This document shows, one piece after another, positions 25,828 to 33,717 of a stretch of DNA of 64,000 bases. The stretch's first letter is position 1, and every line of letters starts with the position of its first letter. The translations under genes were made by a program, and so were the position numbers. Source of the stretch: Persicitalea sp964500445. GTDB taxonomy: Bacteria; Bacteroidota; Bacteroidia; Cytophagales; Spirosomataceae. Location of the stretch: contig CAZCOG010000001.1 of the NCBI GenBank assembly GCA_964500445.1, forward strand, positions 124,001-188,000. Direction: 5' to 3'. The notes beneath the pieces were generated by a model, which was not told where the DNA came from, ran no database searches, and saw only the letters and a list, made by a program, of their open reading frames with translations.

Positions 25828-25890
25828 CAAATATTTTTTATTTATCTTCTTGAAGAAAAGAAACCATCGACCCATTTCTCCTACCCTTCA

Positions 25891-25954
25891 TTGTGCGTAA
25901 TCTTCTCTGTTAACACCGATTTAAAATTGGTGTTAACGGGAGAGTCTTACACAA
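25891..25954. terminator. Large imperfect hairpin shared by the convergent kinase and DUF4062 genes
   Basis: Arms 25891-25920 and 25925-25954 are near-perfect inverted repeats. The core gttaacacc (25909-25917) pairs with ggtgttaac (25929-25937), and the outer ttgtg/cacaa ends also pair. It sits between the convergent stops at 25827 and 25977 and would terminate both transcripts. Confidence 0.7.
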
Positions 25955-25976
25955 TAAGCATATGAAATATAACATT

Positions 25977-26981
25977 TCAAAAAGGAAGTTCATCTTCATC
26001 AACTGGTGATTTTTTAATTTTTACATATTCATCAATCGGCAAATCCTGGATTTTTACAAATTCAGAATTCCAATCAGTTTTTTTAATATATTTTAACTTA
26101 CTTTCAAAATCAAAAAGAAAAGATGAAACATTTAAAATTTGACGTTTCCGGTTTTGATTACTGATCCAAACATAATAATCATCATCAACTATTCCTTCAT
26201 CATTCCAAGGCAAGACTTCCTCAAATCCTTCATGATATAAAAACTTATTGAGATCTTCAACCCCTTCAATATAAAAGTTATAATCTATCTTTAATTCTGA
26301 TCTCAAAGTCTCTACCAAGGGATGATTTATCATTAAGATACGATTAATTTCTTCTACATTACCTTGATTTTCTTTGCTCAGAAAATTAACTAGCTTATTT
26401 AATGTTTGTGCAGTTTTTTCAAGATTCTTAATCAAGCTGGATTCTTTAATTCTTGTTTGCTCTTCTAAAAACCTTTGGAATAAACCTGCAAATTGCTCTT
26501 TCAAATATTTAGTTATATCAGCAGCAGTTTCAAACCCTTTGATATTATTGTTAGTGTCTAAACTCTTTACTTCTTCAATAAACTTATATATTTTTATATT
26601 ATCCACATATCGATATTTCATTAGCTCTTCTTCTTTATTAAGCAAATATGTTTCATACTCAGAAAGCACATTCTTTTCTATAAAGATATAGACTTGTTTT
26701 TCCTCGGAGAAAGCAGTTTTAAGCTCTATCTGAGAAATTGAAGAATTACTTCTTCTGGATTCTGTTCCATATCTCCCACCAATTACAGATATGACGATAT
26801 CTACTGATTTTATTTCTTTATAACAATATTCTTCAAGACTTTCTTGCCTACCATATGGTATATCCCCTTCCTCATTTCTAATCGGCTCATATCCAAGACT
26901 TTCAATAAATAAATCCAGATCAGTGCGAATTTGTCGAAGATCATAGAACGTAGAGCTAATAAACACTCTTGGCTTCGCCAT
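25977..26981 (-). CDS. DUF4062 domain protein (TIR-like N-terminal domain)
   Basis: 334 residues. The N-terminal 90 residues match DUF4062: 'RVFISSTFYDLRQIRTDLDLFIESLGYEPI' (5-34), 'GRQESLEEYCYKEIKSVDIVISVIGGRYGTES' (44-75) and 'SISQIELKTAF' (81-91), with Glu 86 in the position where TIR-like domains keep their catalytic acid. Residues 140-230 are charged and coiled-coil-like ('FLEEQTRIKESSLIKNLEKTAQTLNKLV'). The C-terminal 100 residues are unassigned and acidic. DUF4062 occurs as an N-terminal effector or sensor domain in bacterial NLR-like (STAND) proteins; here it stands without an NTPase. It is cytosolic. Its base composition matches the facing kinase gene. A defence role is an inference from family and context. 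Confidence 0.87.
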   Translation of the reverse strand: MAKPRVFISSTFYDLRQIRTDLDLFIESLGYEPIRNEEGDIPYGRQESLEEYCYKEIKSVDIVISVIGGRYGTESRRSNSSISQIELKTAFSEEKQVYIFIEKNVLSEYETYLLNKEEELMKYRYVDNIKIYKFIEEVKSLDTNNNIKGFETAADITKYLKEQFAGLFQRFLEEQTRIKESSLIKNLEKTAQTLNKLVNFLSKENQGNVEEINRILMINHPLVETLRSELKIDYNFYIEGVEDLNKFLYHEGFEEVLPWNDEGIVDDDYYVWISNQNRKRQILNVSSFLFDFESKLKYIKKTDWNSEFVKIQDLPIDEYVKIKKSPVDEDELPF

Positions 26982-27085
26982 AATAAGTAATAAATATAAG
27001 TTTATTGATAGGTAAAATTGCGTGTAAAGTACTTCCCGCTATCCCTAATTTACAATAAAGGATTGTGAATTTTCGCGTTTGCAAT

Positions 27086-27136
27086 GCGAATACTTGCATA
27101 AGCGAAACCATCAGCTTCGCTTATGCAAGTATTCGC
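27086..27136. repeat. 21-bp perfect inverted repeat at the right edge of the AT-rich island
   Basis: 27086-27106 (gcgaatacttgcataagcga, plus a) and 27116-27136 are exact reverse complements with a 9-base loop. It lies between the DUF4062 start (26981) and the end of the S10 peptidase gene (27189), at the point where composition returns to host values. It could terminate the peptidase transcript or mark an insertion boundary. Confidence 0.75.
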
Positions 27137-27188
27137 CCAATATTAGAAGCTGCCTCTGCAACACATCTACCAAGACTAGGTTTTTCCA

Positions 27189-28748
27189 TCAATACTTCGC
27201 CGCCATCCCCTTGCCCGGCGTCGCCTTCAAAATAAACGCCCGCAGATCGTCATTGGCCTGCACGAGGTCTTCCTGCCGGAGGTACATCATGTGGCCGCTG
27301 CGGTAGCCCTTCCAGTCCATGCGGTCTTTGAGGCGGCCGCTTGGGTCCATCTGCCACATATTGGCCTGGGCGTTGAAGTAGTCGCAGGCCCCGTCGTAGT
27401 AGCCCGATTGCACCAGCAGATGCAGGTAGGGGTTTTGGGCCATCGCCTGCCGCAGGTTCTCGCCGGTATTGTCGGCATTCTCGCCCGAGCGGCTCCACGG
27501 GTACACCGGACCAAACATGTAGTACTTCAAATCCGTCTTGTAGTTCAGCACCTCGCTGAAGTACTTATTGATCGGCGGCGTGAAGGAGTGCAGCCAGGAC
27601 GTCAGCTCGGGTGCGTAGTCGGGCCGCTCGCCCGCGTCCTGCGCGTCGATGCCCAGGTACCTTGAATCCAGCCGCCCGACGGTACGGCCCTGGTCGCGGA
27701 GAAGTTCTTTCCAGAAGAAGTTGGTCGGGATTTGGAGATTATGTTCCAGCACTACCTTTTCGGAAAGTCCCGAGTAGCGGGCTACGCGGGTGGCCATCGC
27801 TTTTTTCTTGGCGGGGTCTAGGTATCCACCCATCACCAGCGCAGGCAGGAGTTCGTTGGTGGTAAAGTTTTCCACTTCGGGCAGCATCTGCGTGAGGTCT
27901 TTCTGCTGCAAGTCGGCGGGTAGTTTTTTGTGGTACCAGGCCGTGGCGGCGTAGTAGGGCAGCAGATTGGCCGATCCCAGCGGACCCTCACGGTCCAGCC
28001 CAAGATTGGTCGGCGACACCAGAATGACGCCGTTGAGGTACATCCAGTTGGCATTCTGCAATTCCAGCGCGAGGCCCGACACGCGGTTGGTGCCGTAGCT
28101 TTCGCCGATCAGGTACTTGGGCGAGCGCCAGCGGTCGTGGCGGCTCACGAAGGTATTGAGCCAGTCGGCCAGGTACTTGATGTCTACGTTCACGCCGAAG
28201 AACTTGGCTTTCTCCTTGGCCGTTTCCTTGCCCGCCATGCGCGAGTAGCCTGTGTTGACGGGATCGATGAACACGATGTCGGCCACGTCCAGAATCGAGT
28301 TCGGATTGTCCTTGATCGTGTAGGGCTGCAGCGGGTACCCTTCGCTATCCACGTTGAGCAGCTTGGGACCCGTGTAGGCCAGGTGCATCCACACCGAAGC
28401 GGTACCCGGCCCGCCGTTGAACGATATCACCAGCGGACGGCTGACGCGGTCCTTCACATCGGTGCGCTCGTAGTAGGTGTAGAAAACGCCCGCGATGGTC
28501 TTGCCCGCCTCGTCCCACACCGGCTGCGTACCGACCTCGGCGGTGTAGGGTACTTTCTGGCCCTTGATCGTAACGGTATGTGAGGACGTGATCGTCGAGT
28601 CCATGTCCAGTTCCAGGACATTAGGCGCGGCGGTGGCGGTCAGGTTGGACTTCATAGTCGCCGTGGGTTTCTGGGCGAAAAGTCCTTCGGCTAGGTTCAG
28701 GAGGACGAGGAGCGGTGCGACGTAGCGGAGGAGGGTATATTTTTGCAT
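27189..28748 (-). CDS. S10-family serine carboxypeptidase-like protein, copy 2
   Basis: 519 residues. The signal peptide (about 1-26, ending GLFAQ) directs export. The alpha/beta-hydrolase core has FNGGPGTASVW at 110-120 (oxyanion loop; the family norm is WLNGGPGCSS), 'VDIVFIDPVNTGYSR' near 155-170, the nucleophile in GESYGTNR (Ser 217), the Asp in 'YYDGACDYFNAQ' and the His in 'YRSGHMMYLRQED'. All three catalytic residues are present. These enzymes remove C-terminal residues from peptides in the periplasm. The next gene upstream (28832-30346) is a close paralog, 83 bases away on the same strand, so this is a tandem duplication probably co-transcribed. Confidence 0.9.
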   Translation of the reverse strand: MQKYTLLRYVAPLLVLLNLAEGLFAQKPTATMKSNLTATAAPNVLELDMDSTITSSHTVTIKGQKVPYTAEVGTQPVWDEAGKTIAGVFYTYYERTDVKDRVSRPLVISFNGGPGTASVWMHLAYTGPKLLNVDSEGYPLQPYTIKDNPNSILDVADIVFIDPVNTGYSRMAGKETAKEKAKFFGVNVDIKYLADWLNTFVSRHDRWRSPKYLIGESYGTNRVSGLALELQNANWMYLNGVILVSPTNLGLDREGPLGSANLLPYYAATAWYHKKLPADLQQKDLTQMLPEVENFTTNELLPALVMGGYLDPAKKKAMATRVARYSGLSEKVVLEHNLQIPTNFFWKELLRDQGRTVGRLDSRYLGIDAQDAGERPDYAPELTSWLHSFTPPINKYFSEVLNYKTDLKYYMFGPVYPWSRSGENADNTGENLRQAMAQNPYLHLLVQSGYYDGACDYFNAQANMWQMDPSGRLKDRMDWKGYRSGHMMYLRQEDLVQANDDLRAFILKATPGKGMAAKY

Positions 28749-28831
28749 GATATGATCAGTAGAATAATTTGATTAGACCGTAAACATGTTGCTTTGAAAA
28801 TCAGAAGATTAGTTTTCAACTATTCACAAAT

Positions 28832-30346
28832 TCAATACTTCGCGGGCTGGTCCGCTTTTGGCAACGTGCGTAAAATGAACTGCCGGATATCCTCATTCGA
28901 CGTTACGACGTCATCGTCGCGGAGGTACATCATGTGGCCGCTGCGGTAGCCCTTCCAGTCGAGGCGGTCCTTCATTTTGCCGCTGGGGTCAAGGTGCCAC
29001 AGATCGTACTTGGCGTTGAAGTAGTCACAGGCTCCGTCGTAGTAGCCCGACTGCACCAGCACGTTCAGGTACGGATTCTGAGCCATCGCCTGCCGGAGGT
29101 TTTCGCCGGTATGGTCGGCGTCGGTCCCTTCGCGGCTCCACGGGCGGGTTTGTCCGGCGATGAAGTACTTGAGGTCGGTTTTGTAGTTCAGTACTTCCCG
29201 CAGGTAGTAGTTAATGGCGGGCGTGAACGAGTGCTGCCAGGAGGTATACTCGGGCGAGTAGTCGGGACGGTCGCCGGTGGCGGCGCGGTCGATGCCCAGG
29301 TACCTTGAGTCGAGCCGCCCGATGGTGTAGCCCTGGTCGCGCAGCAGTTCTTTCCAGAAAAAATTCGCGGGTACCATCAGGTTATGTTCCAGCACTACTT
29401 TTTCCGAGATTCCGGCGTAGCGGGCCACGCGGGCGGCGAGCTGCTTCCGAACGGCGGGATCGAGGTAGCCCCCTTTGGCCAGGGCCGGAATGAGCTCGTT
29501 GACCGTGAATAGCTCCACTTCGGGTAGTACTTCCACCAAATCTTTATTCTGTAAATCGGGCGCTAGTTTTTTGTGAAACCAGGCCGTAGCGGCGTAGTAA
29601 GGCAGGAAGCTGGCGGCATCCACCACGGTACCGCGCGGCAGACCGAGGTCGGTGGGCGAGACAAGTACCACGCCATTGAGGTACATCCATTGCGCGTTCT
29701 GCAGTTCCAGCGCCAGCCCCGACACACGGTTGGTGCCGTAGCTCTCGCCCACAAGGTACTTGGGCGACGACCAGCGGTTTTTGCGGCCCACGAAGGTATT
29801 GAGCCAGCCTGCCAGGTACTTGATGTCGGCATTGACACCGAAAAACTTCTTCTTGTCAATGGTATCCGACAGCATCCGCGAAAATCCGGTATTGACGGGC
29901 TCCACGTACACGATGTCAGCCACGTCGAGAATCGAATTGGGATTACCCTGAATGCCGTAGGGCTGCACGGGGTACCCTTCGCTGTCGATCAGCACGCGCT
30001 TGGGACCGGTATACCCGAGGTGCATCCAGCAGGAAGCCGCGCCCGGTCCGCCATTGAACGAAACTACCAATGGTCGGGTGGTTCGGTCGCTGACGTCGGA
30101 GCGTTCGTAGTACACGTAGAACAGGCTGGCGATGGGCTGACCGCTCTCGTCCCACACGGGCTGGGTACCGGCCGTGGCGGTGTAGGGTACCCGCTTGCCC
30201 TTGATCGTGACGGCGTCTTTGGTTTCGACGCTGCCGTCGGGGATTGGCGCGCGGCTTTGGGCGAAAAGTGAAGGTCCTTCGACTACGCTCAGGATGACAA
30301 GGAAGAACGTTGCCGCGAACCGGAGGTTTTGTAGGCGTTTTTTCAT
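28832..30346 (-). CDS. S10-family serine carboxypeptidase-like protein, copy 1
   Basis: 504 residues, closely similar to its downstream neighbour along the full length: 'FNGGPGAASCWMHLGYTGPKR', 'DIVYVEPVNTGFSRM', GESYGTNR with the nucleophilic Ser, 'YYDGACDYFNAKYDLW' with Asp and 'YRSGHMMYLRDDD' with His. This copy keeps a Cys in the oxyanion loop (AASC). The signal peptide contains a repeat-derived stretch: 'VILSVVEG' is encoded by the 24-base word at 30275-30298, and it makes the signal longer and more acidic than in the neighbour. It is probably periplasmic. A long upstream gap of 157 bases separates it from the acidic hypothetical gene. Confidence 0.9.
   Translation of the reverse strand: MKKRLQNLRFAATFFLVILSVVEGPSLFAQSRAPIPDGSVETKDAVTIKGKRVPYTATAGTQPVWDESGQPIASLFYVYYERSDVSDRTTRPLVVSFNGGPGAASCWMHLGYTGPKRVLIDSEGYPVQPYGIQGNPNSILDVADIVYVEPVNTGFSRMLSDTIDKKKFFGVNADIKYLAGWLNTFVGRKNRWSSPKYLVGESYGTNRVSGLALELQNAQWMYLNGVVLVSPTDLGLPRGTVVDAASFLPYYAATAWFHKKLAPDLQNKDLVEVLPEVELFTVNELIPALAKGGYLDPAVRKQLAARVARYAGISEKVVLEHNLMVPANFFWKELLRDQGYTIGRLDSRYLGIDRAATGDRPDYSPEYTSWQHSFTPAINYYLREVLNYKTDLKYFIAGQTRPWSREGTDADHTGENLRQAMAQNPYLNVLVQSGYYDGACDYFNAKYDLWHLDPSGKMKDRLDWKGYRSGHMMYLRDDDVVTSNEDIRQFILRTLPKADQPAKY
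30275..30298. repeat. REP-like dispersed word inside a coding signal peptide
   Basis: The 24 bases tccttcgactacgctcagga plus tgac match a dispersed intergenic word that I know from many bacterial genomes. Here it lies in frame within the signal-peptide codons of the upstream S10 gene and encodes VILSVVEG; the paralog lacks it. Confidence 0.6.
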
Positions 30347-30434
30347 GTTGTTTCTGATTAAGAAAACTGATTTGGAAAGAGTTAGGCAGGTTTTTGCAAC
30401 TTTTCGTCAAGGTAGAGATTTGCTCGAAGAATAC

Positions 30435-30476
30435 AAAAAGCGGGCAGACACGATCTGATGATCGCGTCTGCCCGCT
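30435..30476 (-). terminator. Rho-independent terminator after the acidic hypothetical gene
   Basis: agcgggcagac-a-cgatc (30439-30455) pairs with gatcg-c-gtctgcccgct (30460-30476), a stem of about 16 bp with one mismatched pair and a 4-base loop. On the minus strand it is followed by TTTTTGT. It lies 28 bases past the stop at 30504. Confidence 0.88.
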
Positions 30477-30503
30477 AAATTTTCCCCAATCGGGATGGGC
30501 TGC

Positions 30504-31208
30504 CTAGGCCTTACTTTCCGCTTCGTGCAGGAACATCGTTACCTCCGCCTCGTAGCTGGGGTGGTCGAGGATGTCGCCCAGCCAGTAGTCGGAGGAGATA
30601 ATTTCCACTTCGTATTTGTCACCGGACTGGCTCACGCTACGTTTCCACACGATTGCATCGGCGTCGACGAGTTCCTTTTTGCCTTCCAATTGATCAGGGT
30701 AAAGACGCTTAACGATGGAGTTGTCCGGCATGGCCTTTTGCAGGGCTTTGAGAATAACTTCACTGGTGATGTCTCCGGCCTTGCTAAAATTCCCGTCGGT
30801 GTCCGTTAGCGAAAAAGTAATCTGCACCGCTTGGCCATCGGGAAATTTGCCGTTATAGGCCTTGCGCAATAGCTGATTGATGTTGAACAGGCGGTGGTGC
30901 AGCGCTATCTCGGGGTACTCCTCAAAAATCTTGTCCAGTTGCATATCGCTAGCGATCTGCGACATCTGTCCTTCGTTGAGATCGTCGGCCAGGTACAAGG
31001 CCATCAGGTTTTCTGCCGCCTGATTGGGTTCTTCGTCGGTAATCGCCATGAGCGTCATTTCGGCCAGGTCCTTATCGGGGAGCGCGTCGGCATCGGCAAA
31101 ACCGAATTCATCCAGTATTTTCAGGTAATCTTCTTTTTGCCAGGTATCGGGAATCTCGGACAAATAATCGTGTTCGATATTTTCGACTTGCAGCTTTATC
31201 TTATCCAT
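30504..31208 (-). CDS. Acidic hypothetical protein
   Basis: 234 residues, strongly acidic, no signal peptide, no cysteines. The N-terminal half is helical and rich in D/E/L ('EDYLKILDEFGFADADALPDKDLAEMTLMAI', 'ENLMALYLADDLNEGQMSQIASDMQLDKI'). The C-terminal half is mixed ('GQAVQITFSLTDTDG', 'DADAIVWKRSVSQSGDKYEVEIISSDYWLGDILDHPSYEAEVTMFLHEA'). I do not recognise the family. It is a single-gene unit with its own terminator, 91 bases downstream of a TonB-dependent receptor gene on the same strand. Confidence 0.8.
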   Translation of the reverse strand: MDKIKLQVENIEHDYLSEIPDTWQKEDYLKILDEFGFADADALPDKDLAEMTLMAITDEEPNQAAENLMALYLADDLNEGQMSQIASDMQLDKIFEEYPEIALHHRLFNINQLLRKAYNGKFPDGQAVQITFSLTDTDGNFSKAGDITSEVILKALQKAMPDNSIVKRLYPDQLEGKKELVDADAIVWKRSVSQSGDKYEVEIISSDYWLGDILDHPSYEAEVTMFLHEAESKA

Positions 31209-31299
31209 ATTTTTTTATTCAAAAAGTGAATGAGCAAGTACGAAAGTTTTGGCGGCTTTAACTACTGGCTTTTTATCGTGAGAAGAACCGCCTTCCCGC

Positions 31300-33621
31300 T
31301 TACCAAAACCACGTCCACGACAGGCGGGCGAAGAAGGGCGTGCCGGGGGTAAAGTGGATTTCTTCAACGGGAGCAGCTTCGCCGCGCAGGCGACTTTCGG
31401 TGGCAAATTGCGTTTCCTTCCAGCGGGTGTTAAAGAGATTTTGCACCGAAAGCCCGAATTGCTGACGGGGCAGCGTGTAGTTTAGTTGCAAATCCGTCAC
31501 GAAATAGCCTTTGGCTATCAAGCTATTGTCCTCGTTGGCGGGGCGGTCGCCCAGGTAGCGGTAGCGTAGCGAGCCATTGAAGCCACGCTCGGCCTGGTAC
31601 GAAAATCCGCCAATGGAGGTGAACACGGGCGCCAGCGGGACGAAGCGTTGTCCTGGTTCTTCGTCCACAAAGCGAGGGCGGGTGGCGTTCATATCCAGAT
31701 CGGCAAAAAGGTGGTCGGTCAACTGATAGCGGAGCGAAAGGTCCACGCCCTCGCGGCGGGTCCGGCCACTGGGTTCAACTACCCCCTCGTCGCCGACATA
31801 CACAAATTCCTGCGCCATCCGCAGCGTCCACAAGGCAGTACTGACCAGCAAGCGTGGCATGGGCTTCCAGACAGCCCCCAGGTCGCCACCCCAGGCCGGA
31901 GGAAGTACCTGCTGCACGCCCCCGACGGTGGCTCCGGCGGACACCACGCGGCTGTCGTTGGAGTGAAAGCCCTTGCCCGCTTTGGCGTAAAGCTGCAGGC
32001 GAGGCGAGAAGGTGTAGTACAGGTTCAGTTTGGGAGAAACGATGGCCGTGTTGGTCAACGACGCGGCGGCGGGCGTCAGCAGCAGATTCTCGTAGCGCTG
32101 CCGGAATACGTCGAATCGGAGTCCCGCGTTGACCGTCAACCGGTTGGTCAGGTACACTACTTCGTCGAGATACAGGGCGGCGTTGAGTTCATTGATATTA
32201 CCGAGTTGATAGCGTTCCAAAGTTTCGCTTCGGTTGCGGGTATGGGAGAGTTCGGTCGAGTCGGTCAGATCGTGGCGGTACTGAACGCCCAGCGTCGAAG
32301 TCAAGTTTTTGTTACCCAACTGGTGGAAACGGGTGAAGCTGCCATTGTAGCCAAACAGGTTACGGCGCTCTTTCTGCCGGATCTGGTCGCCGTTGATGGA
32401 GTCGTTGAGGAAAAAGGTAAAGTTGGAATAGAGTTCGAAGGCGTTGCGGCTGTAAAATACCTGCTGCCGAATTTCGTCCTTCCGTCCCGTGACCGTCACG
32501 AGTTGAGCGTTCAGGTTGGTGCGGCTAGTCTCGCCGCCTTCCGTCGGGTCGATGGAGCCGAAGAATCCCGTCAGCCCCGAATCCACCGCCCGGTCGGGAA
32601 TCTGGCCGGAGTGGTTCCATTTGCTCCAGAACGTAGAGGCCGACAAGGTCAGCGTGGTAGCGGGCGACAGGTGACCGTGGTACTTACCAAGCAGATTGAA
32701 GCGGTTGAAGTACTGCGGATTCTCAAAATAACTGTTGGAGTACTGGTACTCCGACGCCACGTAGGCCGACTGCTTCTGGCTCTCGTCTTTTCCCGCCTCT
32801 TTGCCCAGTAAATTTACGCCACCCACCAGCCGGTAGGTATCGTACTGCCCCACTTCTGCCTTCACAAAATTGCGATCCAGGGTAGTTTTGGTCTGAAAAT
32901 TCACCCAGCCCGCCGTGGCCAGATTTCCCTGGTCGCTGGCGTAAGGGCCTTTCCCAAAATTCAAAGACTGCACCATTTCGGGAATCACGAAGTGTAGATC
33001 GGCATAGCCCTGCCCGTGGGCGTGCGACACCATATTGACGGGTATACCGTCCACGCTCAGGCGAATATCGGTACCGTGGTCGAGGTCGAAGCCGCGCAGA
33101 AACAATTGTTCAGCTTTGCCCCCACCCGCATGCTGCCCGATGAACAAGCCCGGTACCATGCGCAGGATTTCCTGTGAGTTGGTCACGGGCCGCAACCGGA
33201 TGTCCACGCTGCTGATAATCTGTTGGCCGTTCGGCCGCAGGGCCGACACCGTTACAGTTCCCAGGTCGATGGGGGCTGTTAGAAGTTTGGTTTGCAAAAA
33301 AGTCGTCTGATCGTCCTGCACTACCGCTGTTACCGCCTGGCTCTGGTAGCCGAGACTGGTGAATTCCAGGCGATAGGTAGCCGCCGAAAGGTTCATGAAT
33401 TCGTATTGCCCTAAATCATTGGTGACGGCGCCATTACCCTGACCCGAGAGTAAGACGGTCACACCCGTCAGAGGACGGCCCGTGGCGGCGTCCGAAACGG
33501 TACCCGTGATTTTACCCAGGTGAGCCAGAGCGACATGGGAAATTAGGAGAAATGCGAAGGAGAGAAAAATACCCCCGTAAGGATTGAGTTTCTCAAACTG
33601 GTGGAGGAAATTTTTTCTCAT
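31300..33621 (-). CDS. TonB-dependent outer-membrane receptor
   Basis: 773 residues. After the signal segment (about 12-34), residues 36-115 form a CarboxypepD_reg-like Ig domain ('GKITGTVSDAATGRPLTGVTVLLSG', 'YRLEFTSLGYQSQAV'). Next come the plug domain ('SVDIRLRPVTNSQEILRMVPGLFIGQHAGGGKAEQLFLRGFDLDHGTDIRLSVDGIPVNM') and a 22-strand-type barrel ending in 'FFARLSWTWFW', with the C-terminal aromatic residue of outer-membrane proteins. The 'HAHGQGYADLHFVIPE' plug segment is rich in His. It is not accompanied by a SusD gene, so it is more likely a transporter of a small ligand such as a metal chelate, cofactor or siderophore than of a glycan. The ligand is unknown. Confidence 0.92.
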   Translation of the reverse strand: MRKNFLHQFEKLNPYGGIFLSFAFLLISHVALAHLGKITGTVSDAATGRPLTGVTVLLSGQGNGAVTNDLGQYEFMNLSAATYRLEFTSLGYQSQAVTAVVQDDQTTFLQTKLLTAPIDLGTVTVSALRPNGQQIISSVDIRLRPVTNSQEILRMVPGLFIGQHAGGGKAEQLFLRGFDLDHGTDIRLSVDGIPVNMVSHAHGQGYADLHFVIPEMVQSLNFGKGPYASDQGNLATAGWVNFQTKTTLDRNFVKAEVGQYDTYRLVGGVNLLGKEAGKDESQKQSAYVASEYQYSNSYFENPQYFNRFNLLGKYHGHLSPATTLTLSASTFWSKWNHSGQIPDRAVDSGLTGFFGSIDPTEGGETSRTNLNAQLVTVTGRKDEIRQQVFYSRNAFELYSNFTFFLNDSINGDQIRQKERRNLFGYNGSFTRFHQLGNKNLTSTLGVQYRHDLTDSTELSHTRNRSETLERYQLGNINELNAALYLDEVVYLTNRLTVNAGLRFDVFRQRYENLLLTPAAASLTNTAIVSPKLNLYYTFSPRLQLYAKAGKGFHSNDSRVVSAGATVGGVQQVLPPAWGGDLGAVWKPMPRLLVSTALWTLRMAQEFVYVGDEGVVEPSGRTRREGVDLSLRYQLTDHLFADLDMNATRPRFVDEEPGQRFVPLAPVFTSIGGFSYQAERGFNGSLRYRYLGDRPANEDNSLIAKGYFVTDLQLNYTLPRQQFGLSVQNLFNTRWKETQFATESRLRGEAAPVEEIHFTPGTPFFARLSWTWFW

Positions 33622-33717
33622 AAGTAAGTTATTTAGAAAGTCAATATACGTCGTTCATCCACAATTCGGTTCATTTCGCTAGATTGCCAGAGAATTATTC
33701 CCAAAGCCCGGCCCTCC

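Larger units (their letters stand above)
24300..27060. other. AT-rich insertion (accessory island) with protein kinase and DUF4062 genes
   Basis: Base composition changes abruptly. The 60-base row at 24121 has 32 G+C; the row at 24361 has 13. The low-GC state persists through both genes and the intergenic hairpin to about 27060, where the host composition resumes. The codon use of both ORFs is strongly A/T-ending, unlike neighbours. No integrase, transposase, tRNA or obvious target-site duplication was seen at either edge. This indicates acquisition from a low-GC donor. Confidence 0.8.

Noticed and set aside
24206..27188. Prophage or integrative element around the AT-rich island
   Set aside because: No integrase, transposase, tRNA target, capsid or portal gene, and no direct repeats at the edges were found; only composition indicates transfer.
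31648..32811. 387-codon open frame on the plus strand inside the TonB receptor gene
   Set aside because: It is fully antisense to a gene with a complete TonB-receptor motif order. The translation has no recognisable domain and repeats the complement's codon bias.
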